Shown piece by piece: positions 53,533 through 63,867 of a stretch of DNA of 64,000 nucleotides (the first letter of the stretch is position 1; each line of letters begins with the position of its first letter). The position numbers and the translations under genes are program-made. The stretch comes from Defluviimonas sp. SAOS-178_SWC (lineage in GTDB: Bacteria > Pseudomonadota > Alphaproteobacteria > Rhodobacterales > Rhodobacteraceae). The DNA lies in assembly GCF_039830135.1 (NCBI RefSeq), contig NZ_CP156081.1, forward strand, positions 606,001-670,000, read 5' to 3'. The notes beneath the pieces are model-generated. The model saw nothing but the letters and a program-made list of their open reading frames with translations, did not search any database and had not been told where the DNA came from.

Positions 53533-54620
53533 TTCAGCTGCGTCACGAACTGGCCGTCGGCCGTGACCGGCATCCATTTGCCATAGTAATCGGCCAGTTC
53601 CTGCGCCGGATCGACATCGGCAAAGGCCACGGGGTAAAGCGCCTTGGCGATCATCCTCGCATACACGAAATCCGACAGCGTACGGTTGCCGCCGTGGTAG
53701 ATGCCGTAGACCTGCTTGTTGCGGATCGCGGGCAGGTCGGACCAGCCGGCGCGGTTCGCATAGGCCGCCATCTTGGGCTGCGCCGCCTCGTCGCTCGTGC
53801 CGAAACCGAGCAGGACCGCCTCGGGCTTTCCAACCCATTCGGACCCGGCGAGCAGGATCACGTCAGGCTGTTGGGCGATGACGTATTCCGGGGAAAGCGG
53901 GCCCCAGTTCTCGATCTGACCTTTTGCGATATTCTCGCCGCCCACGAGGTCGATCACGCCGGCCCACATGCCCTTGCCGTAGCTGTTGCCAATCTCGCCG
54001 GGGCCTTTCTGCGCCAGCTCGACATAGATCTTCTTGTGCGAGGGACCGGCCTTGGCGACACGGGAGAGCGTGTCCTCGGTCTTGGCCTGATACATCGCGG
54101 CCAGCGCCTCGGCCCGCTCGGGCTGGCCCATCACAGCGCCGAGGACGCGGGTCGACATCATGTGCCGGTCCAGCGTCTGGGCATTGTAGTCGAGCGCCAC
54201 GACCTTGATGCCCGCGGCCTCGATCTGCGCCAAGCCCGCCTCTCCGAGGGCGGCGGTCTGCCAGCTTGACAGGACCGCGACCTCGGGCCGCGCCGCGATC
54301 AGCGCTTCGACCGAGAAGGTGTTGTCGTCTGAATTTCCGAAGTCGGGCAGGGTTGCGAGTTGGGGGAACCGGGCAGTATAGACCGCCCACTGTCCGGGGC
54401 GCCAATCGGCCCAGGGCGCCCGCGAAAGCGCCACGATCTTGTCGGCGCCCTCCGCCCCCGCCACGGCAAGGTAGTCTTCATAGTAGAAGCCGAGCGCCAC
54501 CCGGTCGGGAACATGATCGAGAGTGACAATGCGTCCGTCGAGGTCGGTTACGGATATCTCGGCGCGGGCGGGAGCGGCGAGAAGAAGGGCGGCAAGGGCC
54601 GCGAAAGTTGCGAGTTTCAT
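53529..54620 (-). CDS. Periplasmic iron/metal-chelate binding protein
   Basis: 363 aa. Signal peptide residues 1-20 (ending APARA). The mature part has the helical-backbone class III fold of FecB/BtuF-like proteins: YVELAQKGPGEIGNSYGKGMW, VIDLVGGENIA, PDVILLAG. The start ATG at 54620 gives the natural signal peptide; the open frame upstream is leader. It delivers a chelate to the FecCD permease encoded downstream. The ligand is not determined. A 198-base gap without features separates it from the DUF2946 gene. Confidence 0.9.
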   Translation of the reverse strand: MKLATFAALAALLLAAPARAEISVTDLDGRIVTLDHVPDRVALGFYYEDYLAVAGAEGADKIVALSRAPWADWRPGQWAVYTARFPQLATLPDFGNSDDNTFSVEALIAARPEVAVLSSWQTAALGEAGLAQIEAAGIKVVALDYNAQTLDRHMMSTRVLGAVMGQPERAEALAAMYQAKTEDTLSRVAKAGPSHKKIYVELAQKGPGEIGNSYGKGMWAGVIDLVGGENIAKGQIENWGPLSPEYVIAQQPDVILLAGSEWVGKPEAVLLGFGTSDEAAQPKMAAYANRAGWSDLPAIRNKQVYGIYHGGNRTLSDFVYARMIAKALYPVAFADVDPAQELADYYGKWMPVTADGQFVTQLK

Positions 54621-54818
54621 GATCGTCTCCAATGGGTGGACGTCGCGCCGCGCATGGCGGCGGCGAACGGTCGGAAAGGTCAGGCCGGGGCCCGACACGA
54701 GCCGGAAGAGATGCGGGATCGGTGGCGCCGCGCGGCAATCCGCCCGCGCAACGCGCCCGCGGGCGCGATGCGATCGGGCGACGCCGCGGACATCGCTGGG
54801 GCGGCAAGCCCCGATTGG

Positions 54819-55187
54819 TCAGAGAATTGGCGGTCCGCGCGGTTGCGCAGGGCGCCATGCGGCCTCCAGAACTGGCCGCGCCGCGCTGTGGCCGGGGACA
54901 AAGGCGCTGAACTCGGCCGGTCGATGCAGGCCGGTGGCGTCACTTTGCGCGCCCATGAGCGCGAGCGTCACCGCGAGGCATTTTCCGACTTCGTGATTGC
55001 GTTCAGGCAGGGGGCCCTGCTCGCGCAGTGTTCCGTCCACGCCCATCCAGATATCGCGCGGCCCGTCTTCGGTGCAGAGCATAAGACGCGTGCCGTCGCC
55101 GCCCGCCACGCGCATCATGCCTTGCGGAACGACGCCGGATAGCCACAGCGACAGCACGAGGAGTGCAGGTAGCAGCCGCGCGAACAT
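54819..55187 (-). CDS. DUF2946-like exported protein
   Basis: 122 aa. An N-terminal signal or anchor (ARLLPALLVLSLWLSGVVPQG in parts), then GDGTRLMLCTEDGP and a short H-x-V-G-K-C-L-A segment with two conserved Cys, the layout of DUF2946 proteins often found near copper- or iron-handling genes. First gene upstream of the ABC importer in the same direction. Function unknown. An FNR-like site lies upstream. Confidence 0.6.
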   Translation of the reverse strand: MFARLLPALLVLSLWLSGVVPQGMMRVAGGDGTRLMLCTEDGPRDIWMGVDGTLREQGPLPERNHEVGKCLAVTLALMGAQSDATGLHRPAEFSAFVPGHSAARPVLEAAWRPAQPRGPPIL

Positions 55188-55293
55188 CTATAGCCCCTCG
55201 CTTATGCATGGGCCCGCTGCCTGCCCGGGTCGAATGCGGTGTGCGTACCACAACGTCATGCGCTCTCCTTACCCGACAGCGTAATGCAAGAGT

Positions 55294-55307
55294 TTGATTT
55301 TTCTCAA
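55294..55307 (-). promoter_or_regulatory. FNR/CRP-type box upstream of the DUF2946-ABC operon
   Basis: TTGAGAAAAATCAA on the minus strand matches the consensus TTGAT-N4-ATCAA at nine of ten positions. It lies about 107 bases before the DUF2946 start, in a locally AT-rich patch. In Rhodobacteraceae such sites bind FnrL or DNR-type oxygen/nitric-oxide regulators. Control of iron uptake by oxygen is the inferred meaning. Confidence 0.4.
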
Positions 55308-55373
55308 GCCATTGCAATTCAGACCGGGCTGCGTCCCGACGCCGCAACCCGGCCCACGGGTCGGCGTCGACCG

Positions 55374-56594
55374 TCAGCCGCGAAAGGCCCGCTCCACGGC
55401 GTGAATTCCGTCGAGCGCCTGAAGGAGGAGCGGCGTGCTGGTGAAATCCGGCCAGGTCGACACCTTCACCGCGACAAGGCCGGCATCGGGGGCGACGTAG
55501 ATCATCTGTCCGAAGATTCCGAGGCAGAGGTGGCGCGGGCGGTCGCGATCCTCGATCCAGAACTGGTTCCGGTAGCAACCGTTCGGGAACTCCACGCGCG
55601 CACTGTCGTCGAAAAGCCCGTGCGCGCCGTGCCGCACATCCTCGACCCAGGCGCGCGGGATCACGTGGCGACCCTCGACCATCCCGTCGTTCAGAAGCGC
55701 CAGCGCGAACCGGGCGAGGTCGCGGAGCGAGGCGCTGATCCCGCCGCAGGCCAGACCGTAGCCGGCGGAATCGACGGTGATGTTGGCGTCCTCCTCGCAG
55801 CCGAGCGGTTGCCAGAGCCGTCGGGAAATGATCTGCGGCAGGCGCTGGCCGGTCACGCGTTCGACCGCATGGCCGAAGACGTCCGTCTCGATGGAGCGGT
55901 AGCTGAACCGCGCCCCGTGCTCGGCTTCGGCGACGGTGAGGCCGAGGATCTGCTCCCACATGCATGCGGGCCAGTCCGAGACATCAACCCCCTCCGGAGC
56001 CGGCTTCCAGCCGGAGGCATAGTCCATCTTGCCGACATCGCTGTCGCGGGCGGCGTAGGTTTCGTCGAAGCGCACACCGGAGGTCATGTCGAGGACATGC
56101 TGCACTGTCGCCCCGGCCCAGGCGGTTCCGGCCAGTTCGGGCAGGTAATGGGTGATCGGCGCCGCCGGGTCGATCAGGCCCTCGGAGAAGAGCCCGGCAG
56201 CGGCGGTCGCCGTGATCGACTTCGACACCGACTGCAACAGGTGCAGCGAGCGCGGCCCCATGCCGTTGTGATAGCTCTCATGGACGATGCGGCCATCCAC
56301 CGCGACCAGCATCGCGTCGGTATAGGTCTCATCGAGCATCTGGCCGAAGCTCGTGGTGGTGCCGTGGCGGTCGCTATAGGTCAGGTCATCGAGCCGGCCC
56401 GCGCCGGCGGGTAGCGGCGACACCGTCTCGCCGCGCCGGATCGGGGCGGTCGGCATCATTTCCGTCACGCGCTGGAAGGTCCACCGGTTCCAGGGCGGCC
56501 GGTCCCAGTCGATGCGGGGCACGCGCCATTCGGGCGGCGGCGGCGCACCCAGCATGATCGGCGGGGTCGGGTCCGAATTCCGGTAGCTCGTCAT
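55374..56594 (-). CDS. Class C beta-lactamase-fold serine hydrolase
   Basis: 406 aa. The catalytic tetrad SVSK is at residues 122-125 and a Tyr-containing motif YRS follows about 100 residues later; the layout matches the beta-lactamase/6-aminohexanoate-dimer hydrolase (NylB)-like family. No signal peptide, so it is probably cytoplasmic, and not a resistance beta-lactamase. It likely hydrolyses an ester or amide; the substrate is unknown. It stands alone, divergent from the spermidine-synthase-like gene; the 104-base gap holds both promoters. Confidence 0.85.
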   Translation of the reverse strand: MTSYRNSDPTPPIMLGAPPPPEWRVPRIDWDRPPWNRWTFQRVTEMMPTAPIRRGETVSPLPAGAGRLDDLTYSDRHGTTTSFGQMLDETYTDAMLVAVDGRIVHESYHNGMGPRSLHLLQSVSKSITATAAAGLFSEGLIDPAAPITHYLPELAGTAWAGATVQHVLDMTSGVRFDETYAARDSDVGKMDYASGWKPAPEGVDVSDWPACMWEQILGLTVAEAEHGARFSYRSIETDVFGHAVERVTGQRLPQIISRRLWQPLGCEEDANITVDSAGYGLACGGISASLRDLARFALALLNDGMVEGRHVIPRAWVEDVRHGAHGLFDDSARVEFPNGCYRNQFWIEDRDRPRHLCLGIFGQMIYVAPDAGLVAVKVSTWPDFTSTPLLLQALDGIHAVERAFRG

Positions 56595-56698
56595 CGCGTC
56601 AGTCTCCTCCTGCCCGGCTCGGCCCCCGCGGTCTTCGCCTCATTCTCAGCAAATTTCCGCGCTAAGGAAGCCCCGGTCACAAGAAAACGGGCAGAGAC

Positions 56699-58894
56699 AT
56701 GTTCCAGGCCGAGAGCAGAGCCGCAACGGGGCCGGGGATCATGATCCCGGTGATCTTCACCGCGACGATCTTTCTCAGCGCGTCGCTTCTTTTCTTCGTG
56801 CAGCCGCTTTTCGCCAGGATCGTGCTGCCGCAGATCGGCGGGGCTCCGGCGGTCTGGACCACGGCGATGCTCTTTTTTCAAAGCGTGTTGATCGGCGGCT
56901 ATCTCTACGCGCATCTCGTGACCCGCTATCTGCCGGTGCCGGCACAGATCGCGGTGCATCTGCTCTTGTGGGTTTCCGCCCTCTGCTTCCTGCCGCTTGC
57001 GATCCCGGAGGGCTGGCGATACGAGCCGGGAACGCCGGCGGTCTGGCAGACACTGGCGCTCTTCGGGCTCGGCGTCGGGGTGCCGTTCGCGGTCCTCTCC
57101 GCCAACGCGCCCCTGATCCAGTTCTGGTATGCCCGAAGCGACGGGCCGTCATCCGACGATCCCTATTTCCTCTACGGTGCGAGCAACCTCGGATCGCTCG
57201 CAGCCCTTCTCGCGTTCCCGCTTGTGGCCGAACCGCTCTTCGGCGCGACGCTGATCGGGAAAGGCTGGGCTATGGGCTTCGTCGCGCTCGGCGCTTTCCT
57301 CCTGGCCAGCGGGGTCAGCGCTACGCGGGGCAGCGGCTGGACCCCAGTTCGGGCCGAGGCGCCTGCCGCGCCGGTCGGTCTTGGCCAGATCGGGCGCTGG
57401 ACGCTCCTGGCGTTCATACCGTCTTCGATGATGCTGGCTGTGACAACGAAGATCAGCACCGATATTGGCGCGATCCCGCTTGTCTGGGTCATCCCGCTGT
57501 CGCTCTATCTCCTGAGCTTCGTGCTGACCTTCACCCGCCGCCCGCTGATGTCCCTTGGCGTCCTGCGCATCTTTTATCTTGCCGCCCTCGGCTGGCTTGG
57601 CGCGGTCTTTACGGGCCTGAGCGGCGCGCATGTGAACCTTTATGGCGTCGCCGGCCTGATCGCGGCCTTTTTCGCGGTGGCGATGTTCGCCCATACGAGG
57701 CTCTACGACGCGCGGCCCGACGGACGGCACCTGACGCTCTTCTATCTCGTCATGTCCGTGGGGGGCGCGCTGGGCGGGCTCTTCAACTCCATCATCGCGC
57801 CGGTCGTCTTCGACAGTCTCGCCGAGGGCGGAGTGACAACGCTTCTCGCGGCGACGCTCGTTCTCAGCAAGGAAATGCGCCTGACGCGGGGCCTCGCGAC
57901 GCGGGGCGCGGTGGCGGGCGCCATCGCGGCGCTGCCGCTGATCCTTGCCGTGACGGTGTTCGGCATCGCCGACTGGCTCACCCTGAAGCTGGTGATGTTC
58001 GGTCTTGCCGCCGTCGTTGCGGTCCTTCTGCGCCGCACGGTGCCGGCCGCAGCGCTTGCCGCCGGGATCGTGACGGTCAGTGGAACCTACCTGATCCCCG
58101 ACGGTGATATCTTCCGCGATCGCAGCTTCTTCGGGACCCATCGTGTCATGGACGGGGACGGGATGCGCCACTACGCGAACGGCACCACGATCCACGGGGC
58201 CGAGCGGCTGTCCGATTACAGCAGGGCGAAGCCTCAGCCGCTCTTCTACTACCACCCGAACGCACCGATGGCGCGGGTTCTGACCTCGGATATCGGCCGG
58301 TCCGCGAAGAGCGTCGGCATCGTCGGGCTCGGTGTCGGATCGCTGGCCTGCTACCGGAACGAAGGTCAGGATTGGCAGTTCTACGAAATTGACGCGGTGG
58401 TGGACCGCATCGCCCGCAATCCCGATTATTTCACCTTCATGTCGGCCTGTGCCGGGGATGCCCCCACGCATCTCGGTGATGCCCGGATGGTGTTGGCCGC
58501 GCAGGAGGGGCTGAAATACGACATCCTGATCATCGACGCCTATGGCTCCGACGCCGTGCCGATGCATCTGACCACGCATGAGGCGATGCAGCTTTACCTC
58601 GACCGGCTGGCTCCGGACGGCGTGCTCCTCTACCACATCACGAACCGCTACTACGCGATCCAGCGGCCGCTGGCGCGGAGCGCCGAGGCGCTCGGCCTGG
58701 TGGCGCGGATCGAGAACCATCCGGGCCGTCCCGACGTCGATCCCGGCGATACGGCGTCGCGTGTCGTGATGCTCGCCCGGAGCGAGGCGGCGCTGGGCGA
58801 CATGGCGTCCGACGCGCGATGGCAGGAACTGCGCTCCGACGGAGAACGACTCTGGACGGACGACTTCGCGAACCTTCTTTCGATCCTCGAATAG
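56699..58894 (+). CDS. Membrane-fused spermidine-synthase-like protein
   Basis: 731 aa. About 13 predicted transmembrane helices (residues 15-470) precede a soluble SAM-binding Rossmann domain with VGIVGLGVGSLACY (motif I), YEID, and DAYGSDAVPMHL, typical of the spermidine-synthase-like fused family. The family is widespread but its product is not known; aminopropyl transfer at the membrane is inferred. Full length and intact. A single gene. Confidence 0.82.
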   Translation: MFQAESRAATGPGIMIPVIFTATIFLSASLLFFVQPLFARIVLPQIGGAPAVWTTAMLFFQSVLIGGYLYAHLVTRYLPVPAQIAVHLLLWVSALCFLPLAIPEGWRYEPGTPAVWQTLALFGLGVGVPFAVLSANAPLIQFWYARSDGPSSDDPYFLYGASNLGSLAALLAFPLVAEPLFGATLIGKGWAMGFVALGAFLLASGVSATRGSGWTPVRAEAPAAPVGLGQIGRWTLLAFIPSSMMLAVTTKISTDIGAIPLVWVIPLSLYLLSFVLTFTRRPLMSLGVLRIFYLAALGWLGAVFTGLSGAHVNLYGVAGLIAAFFAVAMFAHTRLYDARPDGRHLTLFYLVMSVGGALGGLFNSIIAPVVFDSLAEGGVTTLLAATLVLSKEMRLTRGLATRGAVAGAIAALPLILAVTVFGIADWLTLKLVMFGLAAVVAVLLRRTVPAAALAAGIVTVSGTYLIPDGDIFRDRSFFGTHRVMDGDGMRHYANGTTIHGAERLSDYSRAKPQPLFYYHPNAPMARVLTSDIGRSAKSVGIVGLGVGSLACYRNEGQDWQFYEIDAVVDRIARNPDYFTFMSACAGDAPTHLGDARMVLAAQEGLKYDILIIDAYGSDAVPMHLTTHEAMQLYLDRLAPDGVLLYHITNRYYAIQRPLARSAEALGLVARIENHPGRPDVDPGDTASRVVMLARSEAALGDMASDARWQELRSDGERLWTDDFANLLSILE

Positions 58895-58935
58895 GGCTTG
58901 CCCGCCCCGAGTTTGGGTGAGTTGGTAGCCGTCGG

Positions 58936-59862
58936 CTATACGGTTGATGGCAGAAAGCTGCCCTTCTCGGCGTCGATGAAGTTCCACACCGTTCGCATCG
59001 CCCCCGTCAGCGCGTGATCTTCGCGGTGAAGAAGGAACCAGTGCCGCATGATCGGCAGGCCGGGCACGTCGAGGGTGATGAGCCGTCCGGCCTTCAACTC
59101 CTCCGTCACCGTGTGCTGCGAGATCATCGCGATGCCGAGCCCGGCGATCACGGCCTGCTTGATCGTCTCGTTCGAACCCATCTCGGTCGTCTCATAGGGT
59201 CGCCCCTCGCCGATCCGGTCGAGGTACCGCGTTGCGAGGATCCGAGTGCCCGAGCCCGGTTCGCGCATGATGATCGTTTCGGAGAGGAGATCTTCCGGCC
59301 TCAGATTGGTCGCGCGCGCCAGCCGGTGCCCGGGCGGCGCGATCAGCACATGCGGGTGCTCGCCGATCGGCACGGCGACGACCGGGGGATCGCGCGGCGG
59401 GCGGCCCATGATCGCAAGGTCGATGGCGCTCTCATGAAGGGCCGAGATGATCGACGTGCGATTGCCGATCCTCAGGACGATCTCGATATCGGGATAGACC
59501 TCTCGCAGGCGGGCGACGAGGCCGGGGGCGAAGTATTTGCCGGTCGACACGACCCCAAGGATGACCGTTCCGGTGAACCCTTTCTGCAATCCGTCGATTC
59601 TGTGGATTGCCAGCTCGAAACCGGATTGCGCCCGGTGGAACGCGGTCAGAAGCGCCTCGCCCTCGGCGGTGCTTTCGAAGCCGGTCTGTCCCTTCCGCGA
59701 CAATAGCGCGCAGCCGAAGTTGTCTTCGAGGGCCTTGAGTTGACTGTGCACGGCAGGTGCCGTCAGGCCCAATTCCTCAGCAGCGTGGCTGATTGAGCCG
59801 GTTCTGGCCACTGCATCGAGGGCCCTGAGCTGCTTGAATGTTAGAGCCGAAAGCCTCTTCAT
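58936..59862 (-). CDS. cbbR: LysR-type regulator of the Calvin cycle operon
   Basis: 308 aa, full length. HTH at residues 10-65 ([24 protein letters not shown] in parts), followed by a LysR substrate-binding domain. The sequence and the position divergent from cbbF identify CbbR, which activates cbb genes in response to metabolites such as RuBP or NADPH. The start ATG at 59862 is 99 bases from cbbF. Confidence 0.92.
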   Translation of the reverse strand: MKRLSALTFKQLRALDAVARTGSISHAAEELGLTAPAVHSQLKALEDNFGCALLSRKGQTGFESTAEGEALLTAFHRAQSGFELAIHRIDGLQKGFTGTVILGVVSTGKYFAPGLVARLREVYPDIEIVLRIGNRTSIISALHESAIDLAIMGRPPRDPPVVAVPIGEHPHVLIAPPGHRLARATNLRPEDLLSETIIMREPGSGTRILATRYLDRIGEGRPYETTEMGSNETIKQAVIAGLGIAMISQHTVTEELKAGRLITLDVPGLPIMRHWFLLHREDHALTGAMRTVWNFIDAEKGSFLPSTV

Positions 59863-59892
59863 TCACTTTTTCCTAATCACAAGACAGAAAGT

Positions 59893-59905
59893 TTAAATTT
59901 TCTTA
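59893..59905 (+). promoter_or_regulatory. CbbR-type binding half-site pair in the cbbR-cbbF gap
   Basis: TTA-N7-TTA within a conspicuously AT-rich stretch of the 99-base divergent gap fits the TNA-N7/8-TNA pattern described for CbbR operators. It lies about 57 bases before the cbbF ATG. Confidence 0.45.
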
Positions 59906-59961
59906 TAGACACCAATAACCATGATCAAGCCTGTGTTTCACGTTGGGGAGAGGAGGCCCTG

Positions 59962-60969
59962 ATGACGGATCGCAGCGCCCTTGAAGTGACAGACGGTATT
60001 CCGGCGGACCTCGCCGCGCCGATGAAAGCGCTCGCGGCGGTTGCCCGCGACCTCTCCATCCGGATCGCGCGCGGCCCGCTCGGCGGGGCGCTCGGCCAGC
60101 ATGTTGGCGAGAATACCGATGGCGACCGTCAGAAGGCGCTCGACGTCATCGCCGACGAGGAATTCGCCGAGGCGCTGAAGGGCACCGGCATCCGCTGGTA
60201 TGCCTCCGAGGAGCGTGACAATGTCATCCCGCTCGATGCAGACGGCGCCTACGCACTGGCGATCGATCCCCTTGACGGATCCTCGAATATCGACGTCAAC
60301 GTTTCCATCGGCACGATTTTCGCGATGTTCGAGGCGAAGGATAATGCCGAGGCATCGTTCCTGCGCCCCGGACGCGAACAGGTCGCGGCGGGCTACTTCA
60401 TCTACGGGCCGCAGACCGCGCTTCTCGTCACCTTCGGCGATGGCGTTCTGCACTTCGTGCTCGACCCCATGAACAGGGAATTCACCCTCGTGGACCGCGC
60501 GCAAAAAATGCCCGCCGCCTCGAGCGAGTTCGCGATCAATGCGTCCAACTACCGCCACTGGTCGAAGCCTGTCCGGGCCTATATCGACGACTGCCTTGCC
60601 GGTGATCAGGGGCCCGGCGCCAAGAATTTCAACATGCGCTGGGTGGCGTCGCTTGTCGCCGAGACCCACCGCATCCTGACCCGGGGGGGCATCTTCCTTT
60701 ACCCCTCCGACAGCCGCCCCGGCTACGAGCGGGGCCGGCTGCGCATGGTCTACGAATGCGCGCCGATCGCGATGCTGATCGAACAGGCTGGCGGCCACGC
60801 CACCGATGGCAGCGATCGCATCCTCGGTCAGGCCGCGACCAGCCTGCATGCCCGAACCCCCTTCGTCTTCGGCACCGCCGACCAGGTCGACCGGGTCTGC
60901 GCCTATCACGATCTGCCCGACCAAGAGGTATCCGCCCTGTTCGGCACACGCGGCCTTTTCCGCGCCTGA
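59962..60969 (+). CDS. cbbF: Fructose-1,6-bisphosphatase class I
   Basis: 335 aa. The metal/phosphate motif [19 protein letters not shown] (residues about 108-126) and the C-terminal GGIFLYPSD...[11 protein letters not shown] stretch are diagnostic. Regenerates fructose-6-phosphate in the Calvin cycle (also acting on sedoheptulose bisphosphate in related enzymes). ATG at 59962 after AGGAGG. First gene of the operon; eight bases separate it from cbbP. Confidence 0.96.
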   Translation: MTDRSALEVTDGIPADLAAPMKALAAVARDLSIRIARGPLGGALGQHVGENTDGDRQKALDVIADEEFAEALKGTGIRWYASEERDNVIPLDADGAYALAIDPLDGSSNIDVNVSIGTIFAMFEAKDNAEASFLRPGREQVAAGYFIYGPQTALLVTFGDGVLHFVLDPMNREFTLVDRAQKMPAASSEFAINASNYRHWSKPVRAYIDDCLAGDQGPGAKNFNMRWVASLVAETHRILTRGGIFLYPSDSRPGYERGRLRMVYECAPIAMLIEQAGGHATDGSDRILGQAATSLHARTPFVFGTADQVDRVCAYHDLPDQEVSALFGTRGLFRA

Positions 60970-60977
60970 GAGGATCC

Positions 60978-61850
60978 ATGAGCAAGAAACATCCCATCAT
61001 TTCGGTCACCGGTTCGTCAGGCGCGGGCACGACGACGGTAAAGTCCACCTTCGACCAGATATTCCGCCGCGAGGGGATCAAGGCGGTGTCGATCGAGGGC
61101 GATGCCTTCCACCGCTACGACCGCGCCGCGATGAAGGCCGAGCTGGAGCGGCGCAAGGCGGAGGGCGACCAGACATTCTCGCATTTCTCCTACGAGGCCA
61201 ACGAGCTTGAGAAGCTCGAGGACGTCTTCCGCAAGTATGGAGAGACGGGGAAGGGCGAAACCCGCCACTACGTCCATGACAACGCGGAGTCCGAACGCTA
61301 CGGCGTGCCGCCGGGCGAGTTCACCGGCTGGGAGGCCTTCGCCGACGGGTCTGACCTTCTTTTCTACGAGGGGCTGCACGGTGCGGTGGTTAACGACACC
61401 GTCAACCTTGCCGCGCATGCGGACCTGAAGATCGGTGTCGTGCCGGTCATCAACCTCGAATGGATCCAGAAGATCCATCGCGACCGGGCAAGTCGCGGCT
61501 ACTCGACCGAGGCGGTGACCGACGTGATCCTGCGCCGGATGCACGCCTATGTGCACTGCATCTGCCCGCAGTTCACCGAGACCGACATCAATTTCCAGCG
61601 CGTGCCGGTGGTCGATACCTCGGACCCCTTCATCGCGCGCTGGATCCCGACGGCGGACGAAAGCCTTGTCGTGATCCGGTTCAAGAGCCCCCGCGGCATC
61701 GACTTCCCCTACCTCACCTCGATGATCCACGGGTCATGGATGAGCCGGGCGAACTCCATCGTCATCCCGGGCGGCAAGATGGACCTCGCGATGCAACTCA
61801 TCTTCACGCCGATGGTCCACCGGCTCGTCCATGAATCGAAGCGCAGCTGA
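60978..61850 (+). CDS. cbbP: Phosphoribulokinase
   Basis: 290 aa. P-loop [11 protein letters not shown] near the N-terminus; the prokaryotic PRK motifs [18 protein letters not shown] and [14 protein letters not shown] are present. It converts ribulose-5-phosphate to RuBP, the Rubisco substrate, so an active Calvin cycle is implied. ATG at 60978 with AGGA just upstream; the open frame before it belongs to another frame of cbbF. Confidence 0.97.
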   Translation: MSKKHPIISVTGSSGAGTTTVKSTFDQIFRREGIKAVSIEGDAFHRYDRAAMKAELERRKAEGDQTFSHFSYEANELEKLEDVFRKYGETGKGETRHYVHDNAESERYGVPPGEFTGWEAFADGSDLLFYEGLHGAVVNDTVNLAAHADLKIGVVPVINLEWIQKIHRDRASRGYSTEAVTDVILRRMHAYVHCICPQFTETDINFQRVPVVDTSDPFIARWIPTADESLVVIRFKSPRGIDFPYLTSMIHGSWMSRANSIVIPGGKMDLAMQLIFTPMVHRLVHESKRS

Positions 61851-61860
61851 GGAGAAGACG

Positions 61861-63867
61861 ATGAACCGGCCCGTTACGATGACGATGACCGCCGAGGACC
61901 GGATGGCGAACGCGATCCGGGCGCTGACGATGGACGCCGTGCAGGCGGCCAATTCCGGCCATCCGGGCGCGCCGATGGGCATGGCCGACGTCGCCACCGT
62001 GCTCTTCAACCGCTTCATCCGGATCGACCCTTCCGATCCCGTCTGGCCCGACCGTGACCGCTTCGTGATGTCGGCTGGTCATGGCTCCATGCTCGTCTAC
62101 GCCATCCATCACCTGATCGGCTACGACGATATGGGGATGGATCAGATCAGAAACTTCCGCCAGATGGGCTACCGTACTGCCGGGCACCCCGAATACGGCC
62201 ATGCCAAGGGGATCGAGACGACGACCGGCCCCCTCGGGCAGGGCATTTCCACCGCCGTCGGCATGGCGCTGGCCGAGCGGATGCAGAACGCGCGGTTCGG
62301 CGACGACCTGGTCGGCCACTTCACCTATGTCATCGCGGGCGACGGCTGCCTTATGGAGGGAATCAGCCACGAGGCGATCGACCTTGCGGGGCATCTGGGC
62401 CTCGGTCGGATGATCGTCTTCTGGGATGACAACGGCATCACCATCGACGGCAGCACGGATCTCTCCACCTCAACGGACCAGAAGGCGCGGTTCGCCGCTG
62501 CCGGCTGGCACGTTCAGGCCGCAGACGGTCATGACAAGGAGGCGATTGCCGCGGCAATCGGGGCCGCGCAGGCCGATCCACGCCCCTCGCTCATCGCCTG
62601 CAAGACGGTCATCGGCTACGGCGCGCCGAACAAGCAGGGCAGCCATTCTGTCCACGGCGCCCCGCTCGGCGCCGAAGAGGTGGCGGCGGCGCGCGCCATT
62701 CTCGGCTGGAACGCGGCGCCGTTCGAGGTGCCGCAGGACATCTACGAAAGCTGGCACGCCGTCGCCCGGCGCGGCCGCGCGGCGCGTGAGGAGTGGGCAA
62801 AGCGGCTCGAAGCCAACGAAAAAGCGGATGCCTTCCGCGCCAGCCTCGCAGCGCCTGATGCCCGCGCGCTCGACGCCGCGATCACCGCTTACAAGCAAAG
62901 GCTGTCCTCCCAGACGCCGAAGGTCGCGACGCGGAAGGCCAGCGAGATGGCGCTTGAGGTGGTGAACGCCACACTGCCGAACGCCATCGGCGGCTCCGCC
63001 GACCTCACCGGGTCGAACCTGACCCGCACGAAGGGGATGGAACCGATCACACCGGGAAGTTTCGGCGGCAACTACATCCACTACGGCATCCGCGAACATG
63101 GGATGGCCGCCGCGATGAACGGGATCGCGCTGCACGGAGGCTTCCGGCCCTATGGCGGCACCTTCCTCGCCTTCGCCGACTATTGCCGCCCGGCGATGCG
63201 GCTGTCGGCGCTGATGGGTGTGCCCGTCGTCTATGTCATGACCCACGATTCCATCGGACTGGGAGAGGACGGTCCGACCCACCAGCCCGTCGAGCAGATC
63301 GCGAGCTTGCGGGCCATGCCCAACATGCTCGTCTTCCGCCCCGCCGACGCGGTCGAAACCGCCGAGGCCTGGCAGATCGCCATTACCGAGGGGGCGGCGC
63401 CCTCCGTCCTCTGCCTCTCGCGGCAGAACCTGCCGACGGTACGCACGCACGATTCGGGCGAAAACCTCACGGCGCGCGGCGCCTATCTGCTGCGCGAAAC
63501 GACGGGCCCACGCGACGTCACGCTCATCGCGACCGGATCGGAGGTCGAGATCGCGCTGGCCGCTGCCGACCTGCTTGCCGCCGAAGGCGTCGCGGCGGCG
63601 GTCGTCTCTGCCCCTTGCTTCGAGCTTTTCGCCAATCAGGATGCCGCGACCCGTGCCGAGGTCCTGGGCACGGCCCCGCGTGTCGGCGTCGAGGCCGCGA
63701 TTCGGCAGGGCTGGGACGCGTTTCTGCGGCCCGAGGACGGGTTCGTCGGCATGACCGGCTTCGGCGCCTCGGCGCCGGCAGAGGTTCTCTACCGGCATTT
63801 CGGCATCACGGCAGAAGCCGTGGCGGAGGCGGCGAAAGGGCTGGTAGGCGAAAGGGAGCAGGCATGA
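61861..63867 (+). CDS. cbbT: Transketolase
   Basis: 668 aa from the ATG at 61861 (GAGGAGAAGACG upstream). TPP-binding motif GDGCLMEG...NNG-like [10 protein letters not shown], the N-terminal SGHPGAPMG, and the central [16 protein letters not shown] [12 protein letters not shown] are all present, with a normal C-terminal domain. Transfers two-carbon units in the regenerative phase of the Calvin cycle. Its TGA overlaps the next gene (ATGA). Confidence 0.97.
   Translation: MNRPVTMTMTAEDRMANAIRALTMDAVQAANSGHPGAPMGMADVATVLFNRFIRIDPSDPVWPDRDRFVMSAGHGSMLVYAIHHLIGYDDMGMDQIRNFRQMGYRTAGHPEYGHAKGIETTTGPLGQGISTAVGMALAERMQNARFGDDLVGHFTYVIAGDGCLMEGISHEAIDLAGHLGLGRMIVFWDDNGITIDGSTDLSTSTDQKARFAAAGWHVQAADGHDKEAIAAAIGAAQADPRPSLIACKTVIGYGAPNKQGSHSVHGAPLGAEEVAAARAILGWNAAPFEVPQDIYESWHAVARRGRAAREEWAKRLEANEKADAFRASLAAPDARALDAAITAYKQRLSSQTPKVATRKASEMALEVVNATLPNAIGGSADLTGSNLTRTKGMEPITPGSFGGNYIHYGIREHGMAAAMNGIALHGGFRPYGGTFLAFADYCRPAMRLSALMGVPVVYVMTHDSIGLGEDGPTHQPVEQIASLRAMPNMLVFRPADAVETAEAWQIAITEGAAPSVLCLSRQNLPTVRTHDSGENLTARGAYLLRETTGPRDVTLIATGSEVEIALAAADLLAAEGVAAAVVSAPCFELFANQDAATRAEVLGTAPRVGVEAAIRQGWDAFLRPEDGFVGMTGFGASAPAEVLYRHFGITAEAVAEAAKGLVGEREQA

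Noticed and set aside
55374..56594. Antibiotic-resistance class C beta-lactamase
   Set aside because: The SxxK and YRS motifs fit the fold, but there is no signal peptide and the sequence is closer to NylB/esterase-like hydrolases.
57149..58987. 612-codon open frame on the minus strand
   Set aside because: Antisense to the spermidine-synthase-like gene, His/Arg-rich shadow.
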